Origin: Psychrobacillus glaciei
Lineage (GTDB): Bacteria > Bacillota > Bacilli > Bacillales_A > Planococcaceae
Assembly: GCF_008973485.1 (NCBI RefSeq)
Contig: NZ_CP031223.1
Location: 2,604,001-2,668,000 of the forward strand
Direction: 5' to 3'
Length of the DNA: 64,000 bases
This document shows positions 17,126-25,609 of this stretch, in pieces. Each line of letters starts with the position of its first letter. Positions within the stretch are counted from its first letter, which is position 1. The translations under genes were made by a program, and so were the position numbers. The notes under the pieces were generated by a model. That model searched no databases. It saw nothing but the letters and a program-made list of their open reading frames with translations, and had not been told where the DNA came from.

Positions 17126-18685
17126 TTATTTCATACTTTTTAAACTCTCTTTATCTTCATACATATTCAAATCAGCCTCATGAAATAAATCCTCAAAAGT
17201 AGTTGCCTGCTCCGGATAAAATGCCATACCAATACTTGGCTCAATTTGAATAACTATGTCCTTTGCTTCAAATCGATTTGCTGCAAACAAAGAGCGTAAA
17301 CGAAGTACCCACTCAAAAAATGATTCTCTTGATGAGAAGTCCTGTAAAAACAGCACAAACTCATCTCCTCCAAAGCGTGCAACTAAATCGTTTTTTCGTA
17401 CTGCTTGCTTTAATATATCTGCAGTATGCTGAAGTACTTGATCGCCAACACTGTGTCCAAATTTGTCATTCACTTCTTTAAAATGATTCAAATCGAGTAA
17501 AACTAGCACAGCTGAGTTATTTGGACGATTCGCCAGTTCCACTAGTAGCTTACTGACTTTTGTCACAAAAAATGCTCGATTGTTTAGATTAGTTAGCACA
17601 TCATAATACGCCATATGCATAATAATCTTTTCTTTTTCTACATCATCCGTTACATCTCGCCACATTAAATAGTAAATTTTATCCTCACCAGTAAAAACAA
17701 TCGAGGCATCAATTGAAAGATGAATGATTCCATCCTTATGCAACAGCTCGAATGACATTTTATAATCATGAATTATTTCATTTTCTTGAAGAACAAAAGC
17801 AAGCTTCCTTAGTAGCTTTTGATTGTTCTTTGTTTGAACAAAGCTCATCATATTGGTAGTTGATTTGTCATTTATACGTAAAATCTGCTTCGCGTGCTCA
17901 TTCATCTCCAAAATATCCCACTTACTATTTACAGCCATAATAGAAATTGGACTCAAATCAAATAACGTCTGATAACGTCTTGATACATTTGGCAATAAAT
18001 TAAATTGCAAAACAGAAATAGTTAAGAAAACAGAAAAAATGAGCCCTTCGTATAAATACGGGTAAGGTGGAAGAACTTCTCCATAGTTCGGATAACCTAA
18101 AGCAATATTTAACGCTAATATCACACAAGTACACAATATAAAAAAGCGAAGTGCTTTTTTGTGTTGCACGAGCTGTACTTTACGATAACCTACCACAAGA
18201 ATGAGCAGCATAAACACGATAAAGATATTGGATACCGTCATTGTCGTATAATATTGGGCATTGAACACAGGTGCATACCAAATGCCTTCCACATGGTACT
18301 GTGTGTTCGAAATTAGATTATGATCAAATAATAGAAAAGCGATCACTACGAAGAATGGAACATAAAAAAGATACGGATAAATACTCTTCCCACCCCTATT
18401 ATGTAAAAGGGCAACATGCGTATACAGATGAAAAGTGATACCTACAATAAGCAAACCCAAATTTCCAAAAAACAGTTTTGACATAATTGCACTTAACTCA
18501 ATCGGTAATAAGTGCCTGAAAAACTCTTCAAAGAATAGTAGACTATATAAGAACACGATAGATGCAACTAATCTATTCTCTAGTCTTTTAGGATGCTGTG
18601 AAATAACCACACAAGCCATCCCAAATAAATAGAGGGCTGGAAGGATATATGTACATAGATAAATGCTTAACTGACTAATAGACAT
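17126..18685 (-). CDS. Membrane PAS-GGDEF protein, probable diguanylate cyclase
   Basis: About 519 residues. Seven or eight N-terminal membrane helices (a 7TM-type sensor, residues 1-220) lead to a PAS domain (about 235-350, LFDLSPISIMAVNSK) and a GGDEF domain (about 365-515). The active-site loop FGGDEFVLFLQDF is intact, so c-di-GMP synthesis is likely. No EAL domain is present. Placed between pilO and comC, it probably links c-di-GMP to pilus function (inference). The start is uncertain: a GTG 15 bases upstream overlaps the only GGAG sequence, so I prefer the ATG. Confidence 0.85.
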   Translation of the reverse strand: MSISQLSIYLCTYILPALYLFGMACVVISQHPKRLENRLVASIVFLYSLLFFEEFFRHLLPIELSAIMSKLFFGNLGLLIVGITFHLYTHVALLHNRGGKSIYPYLFYVPFFVVIAFLLFDHNLISNTQYHVEGIWYAPVFNAQYYTTMTVSNIFIVFMLLILVVGYRKVQLVQHKKALRFFILCTCVILALNIALGYPNYGEVLPPYPYLYEGLIFSVFLTISVLQFNLLPNVSRRYQTLFDLSPISIMAVNSKWDILEMNEHAKQILRINDKSTTNMMSFVQTKNNQKLLRKLAFVLQENEIIHDYKMSFELLHKDGIIHLSIDASIVFTGEDKIYYLMWRDVTDDVEKEKIIMHMAYYDVLTNLNNRAFFVTKVSKLLVELANRPNNSAVLVLLDLNHFKEVNDKFGHSVGDQVLQHTADILKQAVRKNDLVARFGGDEFVLFLQDFSSRESFFEWVLRLRSLFAANRFEAKDIVIQIEPSIGMAFYPEQATTFEDLFHEADLNMYEDKESLKSMK

Positions 18686-18763
18686 ACGATTTATTAACAC
18701 TCTCCTAAACCTACTAAACTAGGACAATTCTCACAAAATGAAAGCACGTAAACCTTCTAATAC

Positions 18764-19450
18764 TTACTCTCCATCATAATAAAACGTAGTCAATTGAATT
18801 TCAGCAGAAATTGTTTCTTCCGAATCCATTTCAGTTTGTTGTTCCTCACCTGGGACCGAGAACTTTATTTGATCGACACGGACAATTCGTTCTAGGTTTT
18901 CAAGTTCTTTAATAAATGAATTTAGATGTTCGTAATCTTTTGTTAACACAGAAATATTTAAAGTAATTAACTTTAATTGAGCAGGAAGCACAATATTAGC
19001 TACTGGAGAAACAGGTGTTTCATTAGCAGTATTTTCTTCTGTCGTTTCTGTAGCATCCGTTTGTGCATTTTCTTCCGTTTTAATTGGTACAAGGGTAGAT
19101 TCAGAAACACTCTCGTCATAGTTATTAAAGTTAATGGATTCTATTTTAGATTCACTTATAAGCTCTACTTGTTCAATAGAACGGATTAACTCTTCTAGAG
19201 CACGAGTAGTTGGTACTTTCTTTTGAAAAGCAAAACTATTTTCCCTATTATCATCTTCAACAACCGGAGCTGCTAATTGCGTTTCCAATACCGCAATTTC
19301 ATTTCGAACATTGCTTACAGTTACTTCTTTCAAATTTTTTTCTTCGTTTAAAGGATAAACAAAGTAATAATAGATTGCTCCAAGAACCACCACAATAAAG
19401 GCTATTATTATGAGGAAACCCGTTTTCTTATTACTGACTAAATCATTCAT
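18764..19450 (-). CDS. pilO: PilO-like type IV pilus inner-membrane protein
   Basis: 228 residues. One N-terminal membrane segment (GFLIIIAFIVVVLGAIYYYFVY) is followed by a coiled coil and a low-complexity Glu/Thr-rich linker (about 125-145). The C-terminal ferredoxin-like fold has LKLITLNISVLTKDYEHLNSFI. PilO forms heterodimers with PilN and couples the PilM ring to the pilus. It overlaps pilN by 4 bases. Family sequence conservation is low, so order after pilM and pilN is the main support. Confidence 0.83.
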   Translation of the reverse strand: MNDLVSNKKTGFLIIIAFIVVVLGAIYYYFVYPLNEEKNLKEVTVSNVRNEIAVLETQLAAPVVEDDNRENSFAFQKKVPTTRALEELIRSIEQVELISESKIESINFNNYDESVSESTLVPIKTEENAQTDATETTEENTANETPVSPVANIVLPAQLKLITLNISVLTKDYEHLNSFIKELENLERIVRVDQIKFSVPGEEQQTEMDSEETISAEIQLTTFYYDGE

Positions 19451-20037
19451 CGACGGGCACCTCCTTTACTTAAAAACGTTTGATCGATGGAGAGATTAAG
19501 GGTTGCCGAATAACGAGCCTGAACATCAAAGTCAGTTCCTTTCACTTCATCTGCATTGTCTACTGGCTCGAAACTTGAAATTTGCTCCACTTTTACATCC
19601 GCAAAATAAGAACTTTCTATTAACTTTTCAATGAAAATGGATAAATCATTCATTGTCTCAAAATCAGCAGAAAGGATAACACCTGTTTCATCAAATTGAT
19701 AGTCACGTAAATACGTGTTATCAACTAACAAAGATTGTACTTCATCCATTAATGGGCTCACAGGATAGGAAACACCCTCTACAAAATCAACGGCGGAAGA
19801 TAGACTTCCTTGTCCTTCTGTAAGATTAGTAGAAGAAACTTGTGCACTTAGCACATCCCTTTCTACCGCTAATTGGGTTTCCTCCGTAGTTAATGCGTTA
19901 ATATCTTTTTTAGATGTAAATAACTGCATACTAATCGATAAAATAAGTACAACAAATAAAATCACACCTAATATAACAAATAGATTATTGGACCTTCTTC
20001 TCTCCATTTTTGGCAATAAGTTAATTTCTGGAACCAT
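19447..20037 (-). CDS. pilN: PilN-like type IV pilus assembly protein
   Basis: 196 residues. The N-terminus MVPEINLLPKMERRR is the PilN signature INLLP that docks into PilM. One membrane helix (FVILGVILFVVLILSISM) follows, then a periplasm-type domain outside the membrane. It overlaps pilM by one base (TAATG) and pilO by four, so the three are translated together. Confidence 0.9.
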   Translation of the reverse strand: MVPEINLLPKMERRRSNNLFVILGVILFVVLILSISMQLFTSKKDINALTTEETQLAVERDVLSAQVSSTNLTEGQGSLSSAVDFVEGVSYPVSPLMDEVQSLLVDNTYLRDYQFDETGVILSADFETMNDLSIFIEKLIESSYFADVKVEQISSFEPVDNADEVKGTDFDVQARYSATLNLSIDQTFLSKGGARR

Positions 20038-21011
20038 TAAAAGGCCTCCTTAAGAACAAGTCCAAGAAGTGGAACATGCTTCGCTTTAAAATTAGGATAG
20101 ACTGATTGAATTGTAGCATCATCAAAATACTGTATAGGCGTTCCGTAATTTGCACGCATTTCGGAAGTTATATAGTCAATTTCAGGAGAATCCCCTAAAA
20201 TAATAATTTCATCCACTGCTTTTTCTCCTTTATATAAAGAGAAACGATAAAAATTTAAGATGCGATCGATTTCAGCAATTTGATCGATTAATAGACTGCG
20301 ATATTCTTCTATTTCGCCATCATAAAAACACATCACGTCTTTCTCATTTTCCTGACGAGATTGCCAATTTTGTGTAGGACTATCTATGGTTTGGTAACGA
20401 AGAAATTCAAGTTTTCCGGGGGTATAAATACTAATAGACACTCCATTTATCGACCAATCCGTGATTAAATAGCTCTTATCAGCAACAAACGTCTTCACTT
20501 TTTCCATGAAGCGAATGGTGGACAAAGTACGGACATCGGAGATCGTAGGATGTAAAGACAGATCATCTAATATACCACCCATTTTAAATATATCCTCCGA
20601 TGGAGCAGCAAAAAGAGTCGCTTCTCCATCATTCGGTTTTTCATCGTAAACATCAATTAATGGTTGAGAAAATGGCAGATGTATTGTTCGTCCAAGCTCC
20701 ATCTCCACATACCCTTTTAGCTTGGATGAGGATAGTTCCTTAGGGTGTTCAAAAGTTTTCATCATGACAGAACTGTCTGGTACAAAAAATCGCACATCGT
20801 ACCGTTTGATACCCCATCCTTTGATAAGGTCTTTCAATATATCATATAAAGCCATTTCATCCCGAATTACGTCACCATCCATAATCCCAGCTTGAAGCGG
20901 TTGTTCATATAAGGTTGCTTGATTGATATCTGGACTATCCAGTACAATAGCCCGAATAATATATGCATTCACTTCTAACGCAATAAAACGCTTCTTTTTA
21001 CTTTTGAACAT
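20037..21011 (-). CDS. pilM: PilM-like actin-fold pilus assembly protein
   Basis: 324 residues from the ATG at 21009-21011. GGGGGC about 8 bases upstream supports it over the TTG five codons earlier. The protein opens FKSKKKRFIALEVNAYIIRAIVL and has FTsA/PilM-like motifs (ITDWSINGVSISIY, IIILGDSPEIDY), although the ATP-binding phosphate loops are weaker than in typical PilM. PilM is cytoplasmic and binds the PilN N-terminus, linking the motor ATPases to the envelope complex. A perfect hairpin (21110-21134) lies between the pilin gene and pilM. Confidence 0.87.
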   Translation of the reverse strand: MFKSKKKRFIALEVNAYIIRAIVLDSPDINQATLYEQPLQAGIMDGDVIRDEMALYDILKDLIKGWGIKRYDVRFFVPDSSVMMKTFEHPKELSSSKLKGYVEMELGRTIHLPFSQPLIDVYDEKPNDGEATLFAAPSEDIFKMGGILDDLSLHPTISDVRTLSTIRFMEKVKTFVADKSYLITDWSINGVSISIYTPGKLEFLRYQTIDSPTQNWQSRQENEKDVMCFYDGEIEEYRSLLIDQIAEIDRILNFYRFSLYKGEKAVDEIIILGDSPEIDYITSEMRANYGTPIQYFDDATIQSVYPNFKAKHVPLLGLVLKEAF

Positions 21012-21109
21012 AGCCGCTGCCCCCAATAACTATCTTTCTATTTTTATATGTCTTAGTTTCACGTTTCGGAAAACGATTGTTTCGTTTGCTCAAACGTGAG
21101 AATAAGAGA

Positions 21110-21134
21110 CTACAGCAGACTTGGTCTGCTGTAG
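21110..21134 (-). terminator. Hairpin between major pilin and pilM (partial terminator or RNA processing site)
   Basis: CTACAGCAGAC / GTCTGCTGTAG is a perfect 11-bp stem with a 3-base loop, six bases past the pilin stop. The minus strand continues TCTCTTATTC, without a T-run, so full termination is unlikely. It would let pilin mRNA be more abundant or stable than the downstream pilMNO message; this is inference. Confidence 0.6.
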
Positions 21135-21140
21135 TAATAC

Positions 21141-21635
21141 TCATTTTTTCAATAATACATTTAACTGAGCTTCATTAACGGTATCGCTACTAACATTATA
21201 TTTGGTTTTATCCTTTAATTCAGAAAATCTACTATATTTCACTGACCATATACCAGCCGATTTTGACACACTATCAGCAGTAGCTGTAGTAACACCTTCT
21301 ATATAAGGTTGTAATTGTGTTGCACTACATGTATAATTACCAACTGTTGTTGAATTTTCTGTACAAGATCCTTCTGTTACCGCTAGTTTCCCCGCTGAAA
21401 GAATATTTGCAGCTTCTGACAATATAGCTTTGTCTTTGGAATTATTGATAACATTCCCAATCGCTGGCACAGCTATTGCAGCTACAATAGCTAAGATAAC
21501 GATTACTGCTAGAAGCTCGATAAGTGTTAAACCTTTTTGATTTTTAAGTATTTTAGTGAATTTTTTCATTTTATTATTCCCCCTAGAATTGGTTTCGATC
21601 GTTTCGTGCATTGTTTCTTTCATCATTGTTTTCAT
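21141..21635 (-). CDS. pilA: Major type IV pilin (prepilin)
   Basis: 164 codons from the first ATG. The class signature KNQKG|LTLIELLAVIVILAIVAAIA gives a mature protein of about 129 residues starting Leu1 with Glu5. Two cysteines (SCTEN, YTCSA) about 13 residues apart may form a disulfide loop. Two starts compete. The first has an almost perfect ribosome-binding site (AAAGGAGGTGAT, 9 bases away) but gives an unusually long 35-residue leader. The second, at 21569 (MKKFTKILKNQKG), has AGGGGG and gives the normal 13-residue leader. It lies between pilC and pilM. Confidence 0.9.
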   Translation of the reverse strand: MKTMMKETMHETIETNSRGNNKMKKFTKILKNQKGLTLIELLAVIVILAIVAAIAVPAIGNVINNSKDKAILSEAANILSAGKLAVTEGSCTENSTTVGNYTCSATQLQPYIEGVTTATADSVSKSAGIWSVKYSRFSELKDKTKYNVSSDTVNEAQLNVLLKK

Positions 21636-21667
21636 GACTTATCACCTCCTTTAATGGAAAACAATGC

Positions 21668-22873
21668 TTACATTTGTTCATATAAACTAAACATTGGTAC
21701 CATAATTGCCATCACAATCGTCCCTACTATAGAAGCCAAAAATACAATCATCAGTGGCTCGATTAGCGACTTTAACGTGTCCACTGTTCGGTCCACATCG
21801 TCTTCATAAAACACAGCTATTTTTTCTAACATATAATCGAGTGAACCTGTTTGCTCTCCAATTGCCGTCATTTGCGTAACAAGCGGAGGAAAAATCCAAC
21901 TTTTTTCAAGTGGCGCTGTGAGCGTACTGCCTTGCTCTAGGCTTGTCCTTGATTCTCGCACTACTTTGCTCACGACAGGATTCCCAATTACTTTTTCTAC
22001 GATAGTTAGCGCCTGTAATATCGGTACGGAACTACTGAATAACGAAGAAAGTGTACGTGTCATTCTTGCAATCGCTGACTTTTGAAGAAGTTTCCCAAAA
22101 ACCGGTATTTTCAACAAAATTAAATTAACTGTAAAATTAAAGGAAGTATTTTTTTTAAAGAAATAGCCAAAACCACCAACGACAAGAATAATTATCGCTA
22201 AAAATATATACCAAGAAGATTGGAGTGCTTCACTAAATCCCATAACCACCTTTGTAATGGTCGGAAGTTCCGCTCCCATATCATCAAACATGGATACAAA
22301 TTGCGGAACAATCGTTAACATTAAAAACACAGCTACAATTACCGTGAGAACTAATAGTACAACAGGATATGCTAGTGTTGATTGCACTTTTTTTTGCAAA
22401 TTAAATTGTTTTTCATATGAAAATGCTAATCTCTCTAATGACTCATCCAGATTACCAGTAGCTTCCCCCGCACGAATCATATTTACAAATAGCGCAGGAA
22501 ATACTTTCGGATATTTAGCTGCGGAATCCGAAAAGGACAACCCAGAATGAACATCCTCTTCCACGTTCTGCAAACCTTTTCTTAACACTTTGCTGGAAGT
22601 TTGTTCTCCTAATATTCTTGTAGACTCTAAAATAGAAACGCCTGCACGTATTAATGTTGCAAATTGTCGGCTGTATATTACGAAGTCTTGATTTTTTACT
22701 TTTCCACCAATCGATAGTTCTTTATGTAATATACTTTTGGATTCTTCTAATTCCCTTGGATTTATGCCTAGGCCGCGAAGCTTTGTAATTGCTGCCTGTT
22801 TATTGATGGCATCCACAGTTCCTTTTTTTAAACCACCCTGTGCAGTTCGACCATTGTATTTAAATACAACCAT
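21668..22873 (-). CDS. pilC: PilC-like type IV pilus platform protein (GspF family)
   Basis: 401 residues from the ATG at 22871-22873, which overlaps the pilT stop by one base and has AGGTGAG upstream. Two GspF/T2SF cytoplasmic domains (about 65-185 and 270-390) are seen: FVIYSRQFATLIRAGVSILE and MTRTLSSLFSSSVPILQALT, each followed by membrane helices. PilC is the inner-membrane platform that inserts pilins under the drive of PilB and PilT. Confidence 0.95.
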   Translation of the reverse strand: MVVFKYNGRTAQGGLKKGTVDAINKQAAITKLRGLGINPRELEESKSILHKELSIGGKVKNQDFVIYSRQFATLIRAGVSILESTRILGEQTSSKVLRKGLQNVEEDVHSGLSFSDSAAKYPKVFPALFVNMIRAGEATGNLDESLERLAFSYEKQFNLQKKVQSTLAYPVVLLVLTVIVAVFLMLTIVPQFVSMFDDMGAELPTITKVVMGFSEALQSSWYIFLAIIILVVGGFGYFFKKNTSFNFTVNLILLKIPVFGKLLQKSAIARMTRTLSSLFSSSVPILQALTIVEKVIGNPVVSKVVRESRTSLEQGSTLTAPLEKSWIFPPLVTQMTAIGEQTGSLDYMLEKIAVFYEDDVDRTVDTLKSLIEPLMIVFLASIVGTIVMAIMVPMFSLYEQM

Positions 22874-23913
22874 CAATACTCACCTACATTCATAAATGGT
22901 TTGGCAGATTCCATCGAAATCTTTCCAGAAGAAAGTAAATTTTGAATAGATGATTCAAGTGTATGCATACCAAGTGCTCGGCTCGTTTGCATCACATTTT
23001 GGATTTGATGTACTTTTTCGTTTCGAATAAGGTTAGCAACAGCTGGTGTTTGCACCAAGATTTCAGTTGCCGCTATTCGACCTTTTACATCATTTCGAAC
23101 AAATAGTCGTTGCGAAATGATGCCTTGTAGCACATTCGCTAGTTGAATTCGAATTTGTCCTTGCTGATGAGGTGGGAATACATCAATAATCCGGTCAATC
23201 GTCGTAGGGGCACTACTAGTATGTAAAGTTGCCATTACTAAATGGCCTGTTTCCGCTGCCGTAATTGCTGTCGAAATGGTTTCTAAGTCCCGCATCTCTC
23301 CGACTAATATTATGTCTGGATCTTGGCGAAGTGCGGCTCGAAGTCCGCTAGCAAAGCTTTGCGTGTCAGCTCCAACTTCTCGTTGATTGATAACAGATTT
23401 CTTATGAGTATGCACATATTCAATTGGATCTTCCAATGTAATAATATGCTTTGATTTGGTTGTATTAATATAGTCGATCATGGAAGCGAGAGTTGTTGAT
23501 TTTCCTGATCCAGTTGGACCTGTTACTAAAATAAGTCCTTGTGGCTTGTCTGCTAATGTATATAGTACATTAGGCATTCCGAGCATCTCAATAGCTGGTA
23601 TTTTCGTTTCAATCATACGTGCAGCTATTGATACATGATTTTGCTGTTGGTACGCATTAATACGAAACCTACAGAAGGTTGGTATTTCATAACTGAAGTC
23701 AATCTCCCCTTTTTCTACAAACTCCTCCATTTTGGGAGCGGGTAAGATTTCTTTTAGCATACCTCTTGTGTCATCTTCACTCAAATTTGTATCCCCGAAT
23801 GTTTGTAATGCACCATTCACTCGAAATACAGGTGGCAGTCCAACCGTTATATGAAGATCGGATGCTTTATCTTGAAAAGACTTTTCTAATAATTGGATAA
23901 AGGAAATTTTCAT
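22873..23913 (-). CDS. pilT: PilT, pilus retraction ATPase
   Basis: 346 residues, typical length. Motifs: DLHITVGLPPVFRVNG (N-terminal PAS-like), Walker A GPTGSGKSTTLASMIDYIN near 130, Asp box ITLEDPIEYVH, Walker B LRQDPDIILVGEMRD, His box HTSSAPTTIDRIIDVFP, and the C-terminal retraction-linked IRNEKVHQI segment. PilT depolymerises pili and powers twitching or DNA uptake. Its presence shows this is a dynamic pilus and not just a competence pseudopilus. Confidence 0.96.
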   Translation of the reverse strand: MKISFIQLLEKSFQDKASDLHITVGLPPVFRVNGALQTFGDTNLSEDDTRGMLKEILPAPKMEEFVEKGEIDFSYEIPTFCRFRINAYQQQNHVSIAARMIETKIPAIEMLGMPNVLYTLADKPQGLILVTGPTGSGKSTTLASMIDYINTTKSKHIITLEDPIEYVHTHKKSVINQREVGADTQSFASGLRAALRQDPDIILVGEMRDLETISTAITAAETGHLVMATLHTSSAPTTIDRIIDVFPPHQQGQIRIQLANVLQGIISQRLFVRNDVKGRIAATEILVQTPAVANLIRNEKVHQIQNVMQTSRALGMHTLESSIQNLLSSGKISMESAKPFMNVGEY

Positions 23914-23924
23914 ATCATCCCACC

Positions 23925-25592
23925 TTAATCAGTTGTTGCGACACGAAGAATTTCTTCGGTAGTCGTTAACCCCTCTTGTACTTTCAGTAATCCATCTTCT
24001 AACAAGCTATAATAAGCCATCTCTTTCATATGTTCTCTGAGAAGTGCATTACTTTTTCCAGTTAAAATGACATCTTTAACAAATTCATCAACTGCTAGCA
24101 CTTCATGTATGGCAATTCGTCCTCTATAACCAGTATGGTTACAAGACGGACAACCTCTACCACGACGTACTTCTTGAACTATCATGCCATGTTCTGCAAA
24201 AATTTCAATTTCTCGTTCCTTTGGTTTTTGAACTTCACTACAATCTCGACAAACTTTTCGTACTAATCGTTGCGCTACAACCCCAACTAAGGAAGAGGCT
24301 AATAAAAAAGGTTCAACGCCCATATCTCTCATACGAGAAACGGATTCCACTGCACTATTTGTATGTAACGTACTGAGTACAAGATGCCCTGTTAATGAAG
24401 CTCTCACGGCAATTTGTGCAGTTTCCAAATCACGTATTTCTCCAACCATTACAATATCCGGGTCTTGACGTAAAATAGATCGAAGACCAGCAGCAAAGGT
24501 TAAACCTACTTCTTCTCGAACTTGTATCTGGTTTATCCCCTCAAGTTGGTATTCCACGGGATCTTCCACAGTAATAATATTGACATCTTCCCCGTTCAAT
24601 TTATTAAGCGCTGCATACAAAGTAGAGGACTTACCAGATCCAGTTGGTCCTGTTATTAATACAATACCATTCGGCTTTTCTATCATTTCATTAAAAGTTT
24701 GATAGTTTTTTTCATTAAATCCAAGCTTGCTCATATTATTTAGTGCACTACTTAAATCTAAAATTCGCATAACAACTTTTTCGCCGTAAATTGTTGGTAA
24801 AGTGGATAGACGAATATCTACTGGTTTCATGTTAACAGCCAATTTAATACGACCATCTTGCGGGATTCTATTTTCCGTAATATTTAAATTACCCATAATT
24901 TTAATTCGGGCTAATATGACATTTTGCATATGTTTTGGTAGGGCTCTTTCCGTCTTTAACATGCCATCTACACGATAACGAACACGTAATTCCTTATCTT
25001 GTGGATCAAAATGGATGTCACTAGCTCTCTGCGCAACCCCATTTGCGACAATTTGATTTACTAACCGAACAATAGGAGAATCTTCGTCCATAATTTGCGT
25101 ATCATTTTCCAATTCGGTAGGCGTCATATCACTTAAAGCTAAATCCATCGACTCTTGCAAATCATAGTATTTTGTAATTGTTCGATAAAGGTCGTCTTTA
25201 GTAGCGATACTTGTCTCGATTTGACATCCTGTTGCCATACGAACTTCTTCAATAGCGAAGTAGTCCATCGGATCAGCCATTGCGATCAGTAGCTTGTTCC
25301 TATCTTTTCTAATAGGCATTATGTTTGTACGTTTTACTAACTCTTTTGGAACTAATTGAATTAGTTCGGGTTCAATTGAAAATTGATTTAAACTGACATG
25401 TGGAATTCCTAATTGGAACTCAAGAACTTCAATTAATTGTTGCTCCGTTAATAAGCTCTCTCTTATTAAAAAGTCCCCCAGTTTTTCTTCACGACTTTTA
25501 TGAGATAGCGCATATTCTAACTGGTCATTATTAATCACATGGGAATCTACAAGTAAATCCCCTAATCGCTTACGTGCATTATTTCTCATCAT
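23925..25592 (-). CDS. pilB: PilB, pilus extension ATPase
   Basis: 555 residues. The N-terminal GspE/MshEN domain (about 10-145; LGDLLVDSHVINNDQLEYAL) may bind c-di-GMP in MshE relatives; this is a family property and I did not confirm the motif. The ATPase core has Walker A GPTGSGKSSTLYAALN near 315, ITVEDPVEYQL, LRQDPDIVMVGEIRD and HTNSAVESVSRM. The zinc tetracysteine is CRDC...CPSC near 455-480. AGGGGGAAG precedes two consecutive ATG codons; either could start. It lies 11 bases before pilT. Confidence 0.96.
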   Translation of the reverse strand: MMRNNARKRLGDLLVDSHVINNDQLEYALSHKSREEKLGDFLIRESLLTEQQLIEVLEFQLGIPHVSLNQFSIEPELIQLVPKELVKRTNIMPIRKDRNKLLIAMADPMDYFAIEEVRMATGCQIETSIATKDDLYRTITKYYDLQESMDLALSDMTPTELENDTQIMDEDSPIVRLVNQIVANGVAQRASDIHFDPQDKELRVRYRVDGMLKTERALPKHMQNVILARIKIMGNLNITENRIPQDGRIKLAVNMKPVDIRLSTLPTIYGEKVVMRILDLSSALNNMSKLGFNEKNYQTFNEMIEKPNGIVLITGPTGSGKSSTLYAALNKLNGEDVNIITVEDPVEYQLEGINQIQVREEVGLTFAAGLRSILRQDPDIVMVGEIRDLETAQIAVRASLTGHLVLSTLHTNSAVESVSRMRDMGVEPFLLASSLVGVVAQRLVRKVCRDCSEVQKPKEREIEIFAEHGMIVQEVRRGRGCPSCNHTGYRGRIAIHEVLAVDEFVKDVILTGKSNALLREHMKEMAYYSLLEDGLLKVQEGLTTTEEILRVATTD

Positions 25593-25609
25593 CTTCCCCC
25601 TAGAAACAA

